Shown here: positions 9,320-18,775 of the stretch, piece by piece | How the letters are laid out: each line of letters starts with the position of its first letter | Numbering within the stretch: the stretch's first letter is position 1 | NCBI GenBank assembly: GCA_033439255.1 | Contig: CM065878.1 | Coordinates: 4,154,001-4,218,000 of the forward strand | Origin: Hericium rajendrae | Lineage: Eukaryota > Basidiomycota > Agaricomycetes > Russulales > Hericiaceae | DNA: 64,000 nucleotides | Direction of reading: 5' to 3' | Translations under genes and position numbers: made by a program | Notes under the pieces: model-generated | The model's database searches: none | Seen by the model: only the letters and a program-made list of their open reading frames with translations | Told to the model about the DNA's origin: nothing

Positions 9320-11137
9320 ATGGGCAAGAGACGCTCCGCCGCCCGACGAGCAACAGCAGCAGCTACCAATAGCAACCCCGCGTCCTCGCTCACTTGCGAT
9401 GAGCCCGACAACGCACCCGCACCAGCCGTGAGGGAATCCCCCACGACTACGCAGCAACCACGCGCCGACCACGTGGTCAACACGATCCCGCCGCATCGTG
9501 CAGCATCCCCCGCGCAACTCACCGTCGGCGCCACGCTCGTTCGCGAGCCAACGACCGCCGATGCCCTCGCAGCTACAACCGTCACCATAGCAACGCCGAA
9601 AGCGCGTGCAGAGCACGCTCTCGAACGGTGCCCCGAGACCCGCGGCTCACCACTCGCATTGAAAACGCACCCCAGCCCCATGCTCGACACATCCGCCGTT
9701 CTCGCGCAGCCTATGCCGTTCCCCGCACCATTCGTCCGAGCCGCAGCGGTAGCTGTGGATCTCGCGGCCGCCATCGACCGCGCAGGACCTCCCGACTTGC
9801 TGATCGCGTGCCCCACGCACGATTTCGAATTCGCGAAACCCTGCGTCAACGCCTACGACAGCCACGACAGTCCCGCGCCTGCGCGATGGGCCACATCGCT
9901 CGACGAAATCGACGATGAGCTCCTGGCGCAAATCGTGGAGAACGCCCAGAAGCTCGAGCGATGCAAGGCCCAACTCGCAGCGTCATGCAACGTTCAGCCG
10001 ACGAACACACCCCCGTGCCTGGCCAAGTCGATCCACGAGATTGACGAAGGCCTAGTTGAAGACATCCGCGAGGAAGGCAGGAGAGATGCGAGGAGACAAG
10101 CACGGAGAGAGGCGAGGATCGAGGAGCACCAGGGGGAGCAGGCCTGGAAGGATGGATATGAGCAGGGCAGGTGGGATGGATACCGCGAGGGTCTCGAGGT
10201 CGCGCGTAGCGAGGTGAGTACGCACTCTCGAGTCGACGCAGCCGTCCAGGCAGACGATGCCACCCCTCCGCATCCGTGTTCCATCGACACGAGCCCCGTG
10301 AACCCCCGTGTCGACGCACACGTCCAAACGGACAACAGGCCATGTACACACACCCCGCCCACCTCTGCATGCACCACGACCCCGCGCTTCGACCCCGCGA
10401 CCCTGCGCGTCGACGCCGGCGTTCAGTCCGACGCCCCAGCCCAACTCGCTCTCGCCGCGCGCGTTCACGCTGGTGAACAATCTATTGCCCCAGCGCAGTC
10501 CCCTTCCTTCCACATCGACTCGCCCAACCCATCAATCGCCGACATTCACGCGTACGACACGCCGGCGCACCCCCATGTTCCATCGTCGTGCGCGCCCGAT
10601 ATCAATTCCTCGTGTAAAGTTCTGCTGTCTGACATTCCGCGTCCTTACAAGCCCACAACAATTTTTAATGCTTCCACGTCCCATAACGACCATTCATTGT
10701 CACATAATGACTCCAATGCCTCTTTTACCACTGCACATACTCATATTTCTTCTTTTTCTTGGGCCGATGAGGCACTCTCACTCCCCGTCATGACTGCTGC
10801 TCCACTAATATCACCTCCACCCCGTGATTTTTCGGTCCTCCGCTCAACCTCAGCACGGCCATTTGAATCCCTAAAGCGGCGTGCGCGGCGATATCAAGCA
10901 CGGCCCACTCGTACTTCATGCCCACCTCGACCGTCCATTCCCACTTCCGAGCCTATCATCACATGGCGACATCCCGCTGGTCTTCGCGCGGATCGCCCCT
11001 CGGTCATTGTCTCATCATCACCATCGGTTCCACATTCAGTCAAGCTTGAGGCCCTGCCTTTGGACTGGCAGGGTGACCCTCGTCTTCAGGAGTTGGGTCG
11101 GGTTCTTCGAGGTCTAGGTTGGGTTCATATGTCTTAG
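9320..11137 (+). CDS. 605-aa protein of LTR element A, unknown function
   Basis: I do not recognise this protein. It starts MGKRRSAARR (basic), then a low-complexity Ala/Pro/Thr region. Around residues 185-290 lies a helical, charged segment with many Arg/Glu and two WxxGYxxG-like words (KDGYEQGRWDGYREG). Then come four or five spaced copies of RVDAxVQxD (about residues 305-400). Near residues 480-605 is a conserved C-terminal block: FSWADEA, RDFSVL, PFESLKRRARR, ITWRHPAGLRADRPSV, then a Trp/Leu-rich end. The same start context (CGATTACCTGATATGGGCAA) and the same C-terminal block occur in element B, so the frame is under constraint. No zinc knuckle, protease or polymerase motif is visible. 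It occupies the Gag position and could be a Gag-like packaging protein; that is only a guess. Confidence 0.75.
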   Translation: MGKRRSAARRATAAATNSNPASSLTCDEPDNAPAPAVRESPTTTQQPRADHVVNTIPPHRAASPAQLTVGATLVREPTTADALAATTVTIATPKARAEHALERCPETRGSPLALKTHPSPMLDTSAVLAQPMPFPAPFVRAAAVAVDLAAAIDRAGPPDLLIACPTHDFEFAKPCVNAYDSHDSPAPARWATSLDEIDDELLAQIVENAQKLERCKAQLAASCNVQPTNTPPCLAKSIHEIDEGLVEDIREEGRRDARRQARREARIEEHQGEQAWKDGYEQGRWDGYREGLEVARSEVSTHSRVDAAVQADDATPPHPCSIDTSPVNPRVDAHVQTDNRPCTHTPPTSACTTTPRFDPATLRVDAGVQSDAPAQLALAARVHAGEQSIAPAQSPSFHIDSPNPSIADIHAYDTPAHPHVPSSCAPDINSSCKVLLSDIPRPYKPTTIFNASTSHNDHSLSHNDSNASFTTAHTHISSFSWADEALSLPVMTAAPLISPPPRDFSVLRSTSARPFESLKRRARRYQARPTRTSCPPRPSIPTSEPIITWRHPAGLRADRPSVIVSSSPSVPHSVKLEALPLDWQGDPRLQELGRVLRGLGWVHMS

Positions 11138-11165
11138 GTTCTGGCGACGCGGACGTCACTTTTTT

Positions 11166-11178
11166 CGAGGGGGGCACC
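11166..11178 (+). other. Polypurine tract of element A
   Basis: CGAGGGGGGCACC directly before the 3' LTR; element B has CGAGGGGGGCACA at the same place. Confidence 0.75.
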
Positions 11179-11337
11179 TGGACTAGGGAGCTGAGGGCTC
11201 CTAGATCCAGAGGTTAGGAGGAGTCCGGAGCATGCCGAGGCTTAGTCAGCAGTCCATAGCTAGGCTTGCCTCATGTAGAGTAGCTCTCATCTGCACTATC
11301 ATCACCTTGGGCATAGTGGGAGCCCTAGGCCTCTCCA
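11179..11337 (+). repeat. 3' LTR of element A
   Basis: Second copy of the 159-bp repeat; followed by the TSD GCGT. Confidence 0.85.
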
Positions 11338-11710
11338 GCGTGTGCGAGGCACTGGGCCCATGCACGACGCAGAGGCCTACGCACGAGGCACCGGGGCCCG
11401 CGAGCGTGTGCTGGCATTCGCTGACATGCCTGCCCGCGGCTGTGACCATCCCCAGCTGTGCGTGCACTGGCGTGCGCAGCATGGCAGGGTCGCGCGCAGT
11501 GCGTGGGCCCGTATGCGAGACGCGGAGCCAGCGTGCAGCATGCCTGGCCCGTGCGTGAGGTGGCGCTGCCGTGTGCGTCGTCCGGCGGTGTGTGTGGCGG
11601 CGAAGTCGGGGGTGGGTCGGCGAGGGCGTGATGGCGGCGAGAGGCGGCGAGAGGTGAGAGAAGAGGAGAGGGAGGGGGATGGGAGAGGTCTGCGAGGGCG
11701 AGAGGAAGTC

Positions 11711-11740
11711 GAGAGTATCGCTCAAATGAGCGATACTCTC
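11711..11740 (+). other. Conserved inverted repeat (hairpin) of copy 1
   Basis: Arms of 14 bp, GAGAGTATCGCTCA and its exact complement, with a two-base loop. The same hairpin occurs at 16853-16885, 43134-43165 and 60564-60596, with paired changes in the arms. It lies downstream of a splice donor when read on the minus strand. Confidence 0.8.
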
Positions 11741-11777
11741 TGAGTTAGTACGAAAAAAACGTATAGAGGTTTTTTTT

Positions 11778-12193
11778 TACTCACCTGCGGGGCCCTCGGC
11801 ATCCCACTACCCTCCTTCGTGTTCGGTTTGACGGGAGAGGACGGACAGAAGGGAGGAGGAGAGGGAGAGGTAGTGGTGGTCGAAGCTTGAGTTGAACATT
11901 CGAACTTTGACGCGCATTTCGGTGGTTCAGCCACCGAATGTGTGCGAGTTCGAATGTCTCGAGCTTAGCAAATCAGAGAAAATAGCCACAAATCTAAGAA
12001 AAAGATATTGTGTACAATTCACCAATATAATTTGATTGCATGAGCCAACTACCTAACTACTGTACTACAGGCTACTGGGCAGCGACACGAACTTAATGAT
12101 GTCTGCCGCCTTAGCCTCTGATGCAGCATCCGGCAGCGCCCGGGCTGAGTCGCGTCACACGCATTTGGTGCTCTGCTCGCCACGTCTATATAA
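11778..12193 (+). promoter_or_regulatory. Bidirectional core of copy 1: minus-strand splice donor, palindrome, TATA box
   Basis: On the minus strand, CAG|GTGAGTA lies near 11780-11787. A purine-rich strip follows, then the palindrome at 11918-11938 (arms TTCGGTGG and CCACCGAA). TATATAAGG is at 12187. This order recurs in copies 2, 3, 4 and 5. The palindrome is a candidate protein-binding site between two divergent transcription units; that role is inferred. Confidence 0.55.
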
Positions 12194-12214
12194 GGCGTGT
12201 GCGACTCACTTTCT

Positions 12215-12550
12215 CTCTCTCTTCCTTACCACTACCATCTCTCGTCTTTCATCATCTCTCCTTCTGCTTTGACTTTCTTATGTTTGGTAAGTTGTCATAT
12301 TGTTTTATTGTCTCTTACCTTATGTTATTTGTGGTCTTTGCATTTTCGCTTTTTTATTTTCTTTGATATGTTGCTACATTGTTTGATTGCTTCTAATACT
12401 ATTGTTCTTTGCAGACTTTGCATTTTCGCTTTTATTTTCTTAGGTAAGCCTTATGTTTTATTTTATCTTGTAATACTAATTTGTTAACTTTTTTTTTATA
12501 GATCATTTTCGCTTTTTCTTATCTTGACACTAAGTTTTAATTTTTATCTC
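12215..12550 (+). ncRNA. Putative spliced non-coding transcript of copy 1
   Basis: About 95 bp downstream of the TATA box there is a donor GGTAAGT (12286-12292), then TTTGCAG acceptor (about 12411-12417), a short stretch with CATTTTCGCTTTT, a donor AGGTAAGCC and an acceptor TATAG before another ATTTTCGCTTTTT. Copies 4 and 5 keep the donor and the TTTCGCTTTTT words but no shared reading frame. Transcription is not shown by the sequence alone. Confidence 0.3.
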
Positions 12551-13076
12551 ATCTTTATCTTATCTTATCTTTATCTTATAGTCTTATCTTATTTTGTAGT
12601 GTATCATACATAGATCTGCTAGTAATATTTGTAGATGTATTATAATCAAATATGACTTGAAATATAATGCTTTTAAATTTTTGATCTTTTGAATATCTCA
12701 GCATCTTTTGAGTAACATTATTGATAAATATGATATAGAGTCAATAGTAGTCTAATGAGCTGCATATAATATGATACTAAGAATATACCACATAGCTAAT
12801 ATAGCTATGATAATCATCATATACTATAGCAGTTATCATAGTTATCATCTTATAACAGATAACTATGATGACTATGATAGTTACTACCTTATCCTATGAT
12901 AGCTATGATAGCTCTGTATAGATTGTCTTACTGCTATAGAGTGTTATGATAGCTCTATATAGATTGTCTTACTGCTATAGAGTGCTATGTAGAAAAGGAG
13001 ACTGCTATGGCCCTATCAGAGCTATATAGGCTACATAGTGCTATATACCACTGTTAAATTTCTCAGATGTATGATC

Positions 13077-13765
13077 TCAGCCCTGCGGATTCTTAAAACA
13101 TCTCAATTTTGTAGACAAAATAATTATGAAGATGAAGTGACTGTAGATGACGATTCAGCAGTTCCAGATGACTCAGAGGATGAAGAATTCAAATACGAGT
13201 ATCGCGAGGCATATGATGATGGGGGCGACAGGCAGGAGGCAGAAGATGTGTCGCTGCTAGGTGTCACGAATATCGGATCCTCCGAATCTGAAGCCCTCAA
13301 CGCCGATGGTTCGACTGAGGTGAAAAATGGTGAGCAGGATGAATTGACCAAAGCAGCTGTTGATGACACACCTATGGGCCTGCCTCAACTCAAGCCTACT
13401 ACCATCAAAGACACCAGTGCAGGCATGAACAACACCCCTGCTGCGGGGACATCTGACTCCAGCCCTGCAACAATTGACCCACATCCCACGCAGTCAGGAC
13501 GGAAGAGAAAGGACATGATATGAAGGAAATCACCTTGTGCATATGTGGTCAGTGTGCTTTGGGCGAGGAAAGAAACTCGGTCCAATGCAAGAAGGCGGGC
13601 TGTGAGACAAAATGGGTAAGTATGCGAACTCATTCTAAACTGCAAAACTGACTTACTTTGTGCTTTAGTATCACCTAGAGTGTGTAGACCTCGAGCAAGC
13701 ACCTAGAAACTGGATCTGTGAGACATGCAGTGATAGTCAGAAGGGAAAAAGATGCAGGAACTGAT
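13077..13765 (+). pseudogene. Decayed zinc-finger gene, 3' exons with PHD-type finger
   Basis: Resumes the gene broken at 7750. An acidic region (about 13110-13250) is followed by a Ser/Thr/Pro-rich part. After a TGA at 13521-13523 comes a PHD-like finger: LCICG, C-x4-C (VQCKKAGC), then an intron near 13616-13667 (GTAAGTATGC...TTTAG), then YHLECV...WICETC. PHD fingers read histone tails. It ends KGKRCRN with TGA at 13763-13765. The large element sits between HSSWLTL and LRILKTSQ, next to a GTATGT word, so it may have entered an intron. Function as a chromatin or DNA-binding protein is inferred. Confidence 0.55.
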
Positions 13766-14694
13766 GAACAGCATTGCACATGTCGGGAATTGATGTGGAG
13801 ACAGTGCGGGGAACTTACTGTACAGATCTTATCTTATCTATTTCCTTTTATGGATGTGTGCCTGATTATGTAGATACCTAGTTCAGCCTGGAAAGTCCTT
13901 ACTGGAAAAAACAACTGTATGTTTTAGATTACATTTTCATGAGCCCCTTGATAAGGTATAGCTAGAATGCTATAGATTAGTAAATTCCAATGCACTTGAG
14001 AACAAGTAAATTGGTCAAGAATTGACTGAGATAGTTAGAGATCAAGCATACTAGAAGGAACAATATAGGAGTGCTTTGTGTTCTGCAAGTTTTGCACTGA
14101 TCAAGACACATAAAATATGACTCAAAAGCTATGATTGACTAAACTCCAATTTACTTGAGAATGAGTGAATCAGCTATGAACTGATTGGTATCTGGAAAAA
14201 CTGAAGTTGCTACTATTAGCTACAGTAGCAATCTGTAGTGAGGATCTTTCTACTATAGTAACTAAACTTGTTATGGTAGTTCTACAAACTTAAGCATAGA
14301 CTACTGATGTTAGCAGTTTATTTCACACAATTTTAATAAATCAGAACATTCACTATTTCATTTTCACATTAACTACAAAAAACCTAAGTACTCTAATTAT
14401 ACTATTTCAACCTATCTATGTATATAAGGAAGAGCATGTAGAGATGTAGAGTGCAGGCATGTGGATGGGCAGGTAGGCATGTGGATGGGCAGACATGTGG
14501 GTAGGTGGGCAAGCAGGCATGTGAGTGGGCAAGTGAGCAGGTAGGTGGATGGGTGAGCAGATGAGCGAGCAGATGGGTGGGCAGGTGAGCATGTGAGTGG
14601 GCAGGTAGGTGTGCACATCAGCACTAAAACTTATAAGATTCAAACAAGTTTACTTACCTGTTACATCCTTGCTGCAGCCTCTTGCACCCAACTG
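13766..14694. other. Intergenic, AT-rich; contains a minisatellite
   Basis: No gene seen. The first 650 bases are AT-rich and may include the 3' end of the zinc-finger gene. The repeat at 14436-14618 is listed separately. The last 50 bases are the flank of copy 3. Confidence 0.5.
14436..14618 (+). repeat. Minisatellite, about 20-bp imperfect units
   Basis: Imperfect tandem units of the type GGCATGTGGATGGGCAGGTA, with GGGCAGGTG and GAGCATGTG variants. Apparent small ORFs on the minus strand are translations of the repeat. Confidence 0.75.
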
Positions 14695-15063
14695 CATCTG
14701 AAAAATCCCAAATTTATATAGCTACCAGTCATAATTATCTATGCTATAAGAAGCTATATACATGAAATATACAGATATATAGGTCTATAGCAGTTATATA
14801 GACTACATAGCCCTATATGCTATCTATATAGGCCTATATAGCTAGTTATTAGACCTATGAAAGCTATAAACATGTCTCTACTTGCTATAGAGTCTATATA
14901 ACCTATGTCACCTATGTCACCTGGTAAGTGTAAGCTATATGCTATAGTATCTGTGAGATATACAGGAACTATACTCATTATCCAGAATATAGAGATGACA
15001 TAAGTCAGACAATAGTATAGGTCAAATTGAATTATATTATCTTCAGTCCTAACTAATTACAGA

Positions 15064-15066
<3 letters not shown>

Positions 15067-15100
<34 letters not shown>
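15067..15100 (+). repeat. Poly-A run of 34
   Basis: Lies inside copy 3's left arm. Copy 4 has only GGTAAAACAAATC at the same place, so this is a local A expansion and not a retroposon tail. Confidence 0.8.
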
Positions 15101-15103
<3 letters not shown>

Positions 15104-16392
15104 AATTAAGTTATATCGAGTGCCGGGACAGGTGCTGATGCCATAAAGTGCCATCAAGTGCCTGTTGAACATGCAGGTGCAGAGGACGCAAAGGGCACGT
15201 GCAGGTCAGGCATCACATGCACATGTGGGGGGTAGACATGGAGTGCTGCAGCAGATGCGGGGCATCATGCGAGCATGCTGGGCATTCTGCATGCATGGCA
15301 AGCATCGTGCACATGCACACGGGGGTGTTAAGCATGTGCACAGGGATGTTAAGTGTGCATGTGAGGTGTTGAACAGGCATTGTGTGTGTGTCAGATGTGG
15401 CATGTGACTGCACGTGAGCGCAGGGCATTGGAAACAGATGTGCAAGCATGTAGGGCATTGTCACCATGTGTGACATCTGAAAAACTTACAAGTGGTACAT
15501 AGCTCTATGAAGTCTACATAGATTTCATAGTTCCATAGCACTGCCCTTTTCTCTGTAGCCCACATAGCTAAAGGGGGGTGCTATATAGTGCTATGGAGGT
15601 TAAGGGTGATGCTATGGAGTGCTATCATAGCTATGAGAGTTGACTATGCAGCTATGATAGTATGACTAGCTATGAAAGCTATAAGTGTTCATCAAAGCTA
15701 TAAGGCTTATGAGTCTTGTATATCCTATACTCAATATGTGTCTCACATATTCTATACTCAGTATGTACCTCATATATCTTATATTCAATATGTAGGCCTG
15801 ATATATATTGAAGCAATAAATTTTATTAAAACTATAAATCTTGTTAACAGTCATATCAAAATCAATAACATATGATCACACAAATATTAACTCTTTCAAT
15901 GCATCAAGATTATATTGATACTATAATACTACTACTAACCAAAAAAAAAAGTAACAATATAAGTAAGAAAATATAATTTAGATAAGATAAGATAAGTATA
16001 TAAGAGATAAGATAAGATAAATATATAAGAAAGGGAATATAAGAAAAGATAAGAAAACATTAGTCTTAGAAGATAAAGATAACACATACAAACTTACCAA
16101 AGTAGCAAAAAGTGAAATCTAGAAAACTAACTTGAAGACATTAGTATTAATATGAGCAATAAGAGATCAACGAAACATTACCTTCAAGTTAGCAACAACG
16201 AACAAAAAAAAATGATGACAAACGAATAAGAAACAACGACGAACGAGCAAGGAATGATGACAAGTGACCAAAAATAATGACGAGCGAGCGAGGAACGACG
16301 ACGAACTAGCAAGGGACGTTGACGAAGGCGTTGACGTGGCAAGAGACAGTGGGGATTGAAGAGCAAGAGGCAACACGTGCGTCGCGCGAGCC

Positions 16393-16815
16393 TTATATAC
16401 GAATCCCAGGCGGAGCCAGGATTCGTTGCTGCCAGGTGCTTGCCGAGCATCGCATCAGAGGCTGGATCCCAGACGTGACAATCTTACATACGGTATGCAC
16501 GAACACACTTTACAGTAGATATATATTGTTCTCATTTCATATATTTATATGAGCAATCAGTAGCTGCTTGCTTTTTCTCTGAATTTCTATGGTTTGATTA
16601 GATTTGTTGTGCTTCAAACCGTTTGAACTCGCGTTCGGTGGCTGAAGCACCAAACGCGCTTCAACTTTGACAGATCGTCTCTCGTCTTACTCTCTGTCTT
16701 GTCCCTACTCGCTATTCTCTCCATTCGCTCGCCATTCCCTCTGTTATTCTTTCTGAGGTCTTCAAATTCGACGGTCGGGGGTGCTGAATAGTGAGCAGAG
16801 GGCCACAAGGTAAGT
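16393..16815 (-). promoter_or_regulatory. Bidirectional core of copy 2
   Basis: On the minus strand CGTATATAAGG (16399-16393) lies downstream of the palindrome at 16654-16634. Pointing the other way, on the plus strand, CACAAG|GTAAGTAAAAA (donor at 16810) leads toward the hairpin at 16853. Same layout as the other copies. Confidence 0.5.
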
Positions 16816-16852
16816 AAAAATGACTCATCTTCGTTGTTTCTGTACTAAGACA

Positions 16853-16885
16853 GAGAGTATCGCTCATTTTTCGAGTGATACTCTC
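16853..16885 (-). other. Conserved inverted repeat of copy 2
   Basis: Arms GAGAGTATCGCTC and GAGTGATACTCTC around a short T-rich loop; one mismatch-type G-T position. Confidence 0.7.
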
Positions 16886-17117
16886 ATTCTTTTCTTCTTC
16901 CTTTGACCCCTCGAGCACCCCAGTCGCCTTGTCACTCCCGCCGCCCCTTCCACGCTCCCTCCCCATCACATCTGCCCGCGTTCAGCTTCTCGTGCCATGC
17001 GCGACTTCCAACACCCCACGACACCCGCATGCGACCTGAACGACGTACAATCCCCGGCTCCCCCTTTCGCGCAGGGCACGGGCCATGCACGCGTGTCATT
17101 GTACGCCATCTGCGCGT

Positions 17118-17258
17118 TGGAGAGGCCAAGGGCGACAGCTATGCCCAGTGATGGTATACGATGAAGAGAGCTAGCTACACACAAGGAACCTGGCTATGGA
17201 CAATGCTGACTAAGCTCAGCTAAGCCTCGCCTCTGGCTCCCTCAGACCCGCTGTCCCA
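17118..17258 (-). repeat. 3' LTR of element B
   Basis: 141 bp; on the minus strand starts TGGGACAGCGG and ends GGCCTCTCCA. Preceded on that strand by the tract CGAGGGGGGCACA (17271-17259). Confidence 0.85.
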
Positions 17259-17305
17259 TGTGCCCCCCTCGAAAATGGCGACGTCCTCGTCGCCTCGAAA
17301 GAACC

Positions 17306-18352
17306 TCACCCAGAGCCCGAACGAATCCAACCCAAACCCTGGAGAACACGACTCAACTCGCACAAACGTGGGTCTGCATCCCAGTTGAGGGGAGATATGT
17401 GCGGCAGCATGGGCACTGGAGCCGGCAATGGTTGGATGGTGACTGATGGTCGACCTGTGCGTAGACTGGATGGATGGCACCGTGTGATGACCGGAAGAGG
17501 CAGAGGTGGTGGTGGCTGTGAATGAGTACGGCATGCAGGGCACGTGCGAGATCGATGTGCACGATGTTGGAGGGACTCGAATGGCAGCCGTGAAGAAGGA
17601 GTATGCAATACTGAAAAATCCCGAGTCGGTGATAAGGCGAGCGGGGTGACATTATTGACAGGAAGTGTCGCGGCGTCATCAGCCCACGAAAATGAGTGAG
17701 AAGTCGTATGTGCCATTGAAGTATTATTGGTAGGTGTCATAATCGAGTCGTGGGATGGCGAAATATCATCAGATGAAGTTAAAAGGATCGTACAAGGTGG
17801 GGTATGTGGGGCGCATGCAATTGCAGGCATTGGCAGGCGTAAGTCGGCGCGAATCATGTCGTTGACGAGTATGGGCACGGCAGAATTGGGCACGGCAGAA
17901 TCAGGCGCCATGCATGAAGTGTCAGCGGGGTCTACCGTTTGGGAGGTGGAGTCGACGCGGGTGGGTAGCATGGCATCGTCCGTCTGAACGACGGCGACAG
18001 CGACGTTGCGCACGGGAGATACGGGCGGTGTGATGCGCGGGTCGACGTGCGAGCGAGGTGAACAGGATGGGGTATCAGCCTGCACGGCGGCATCGACGCG
18101 TGGAGTCGAGAGGTGTGGGCTGGCAGGAGTGGGCAGCGGGGGCGTTGGGTCGTCCGACTGCGTGCCTACGTCGGAGCAAATGGGTGCAGGAGGCGGGCTT
18201 ACCTCCAAATACCCATCGTCGAGCCCTGTCTCATACCCCTCGTGCCATCCCTGCTGATACACCTCCTTCCACTCCTCATCTCATGGCTGGAGCTTCGCCG
18301 CTCATCATTCTATCCGTCGGCCGTCTTCCATGATCTGCGCGAGGAGATCCGG
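17306..18352 (-). pseudogene. Element B ORF, 3' part
   Basis: C-terminal part of the element A/B protein. It keeps WxxGYxxG words (HEGYETGLDDGY), spaced RVDA.VQ.D words, FSWADDA, RDFSVL, PFESLQHRA and the final block PLNWDADPRL. The conserved frame runs back to the gypsy boundary at 18352 (LLAQIMEDGRRIE, compare LLAQIVENAQKLER in A). It carries TGA codons at 18305-18307, 18302-18304 and 18281-18283. Each can be explained as CGA with C changed to T, which would give Arg in an Arg-rich segment. With the 5' part the protein would be about 619 aa. Confidence 0.7.
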
Positions 18353-18775
18353 TGTCAAGACTCGGTCGTAGACAGCAGAGAACCACCCAAGTCACCAGCG
18401 ATGATGGGAGCGAGAGAGCAGAGAGCGACTAGCAGCGCAGTGACCTGTATTGGAGGTACAGTACGGTACAGACGAAATGGACAATCTAGGGAAATAGGCG
18501 AGCGACAGGGAGCCTATAAGTACTGGGACGACAATGGGAAAAGAACAATGGACACCATAACGGGTCGAACAATAGAGTGAGAACAATGGTGGCCAAAAGG
18601 AGAACAATGGGAGGGAGAACAATAGGATGTCCCAAAGGTGAACAAGGGCATGGGTGAAGGATAGCCCCAGGTCATGTGAGGAAGTGAACATGTGATGGGG
18701 CTGCTGGAGCACATGACCGACGCGATGCCTTGATGGCAGAGAAGAAGGCGGAGAGAAATGGAGCGATCCGTGACA
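18353..18775 (-). repeat. 3' LTR of gypsy copy 2
   Basis: 423 bp; on the plus strand starts TGTCAAGAC and ends CCGTGACA. Looks identical to 24965-25387. Confidence 0.95.

Larger units (their letters stand above)
8861..11337 (+). mobile_element. Non-autonomous LTR retroelement A with a single 605-aa ORF
   Basis: Two 159-bp direct repeats (8861-9019, 11179-11337) start TGGA and end CTCTCCA. They differ at about two positions. A tRNA-pattern primer site begins 4 nt after the left repeat and a polypurine tract abuts the right one. A 4-bp TSD, GCGT, lies at 8857-8860 and 11338-11341. The interior holds one long ORF and no protease, reverse transcriptase or integrase, so it must rely on another element's enzymes. 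Element B (17118-26653) is a diverged second member with 141-bp LTRs, the same primer site, polypurine tract and ORF. Inserted in the GC-rich arm of copy 1. Confidence 0.85.
7752..13069 (+). mobile_element. Large non-coding TIR element, copy 1
   Basis: Bounded by CATCTGAGAAATT and AATTTCTCAGATG, with TA on both sides (7750-7751, 13070-13071). After removing LTR element A and its TSD it is about 2.8 kb. Order: AT-rich left arm (7752-8110) with many CTATGATAG/TATATAG words; GC-rich arm (about 8112-8860 and 11342-11640) of irregular GTGCGAGGC-like words; inverted repeat 11711-11740; antisense splice donor near 11780; palindrome 11918-11938; TATATAA 12187-12193; sense splice donor 12287; AT-rich right arm to 13069. 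Long frames in the GC-rich arm are not conserved between copies and are compositional. No transposase is present, so it must be moved in trans if it moves by TIRs. Confidence 0.75.

Noticed and set aside
8861-11337. Elements A and B as a cellular gene flanked by chance repeats
   Set aside because: Two loci share LTRs, primer site, polypurine tract and TSD, which marks them as retroelements.
14436-14618. CRISPR-like array
   Set aside because: Units are imperfect and contiguous without spacers; a eukaryotic minisatellite.
15067-15100. Poly-A tail of a LINE or SINE insertion
   Set aside because: Copy 4 has the same flanks without an inserted segment, so it is only an expanded A run.
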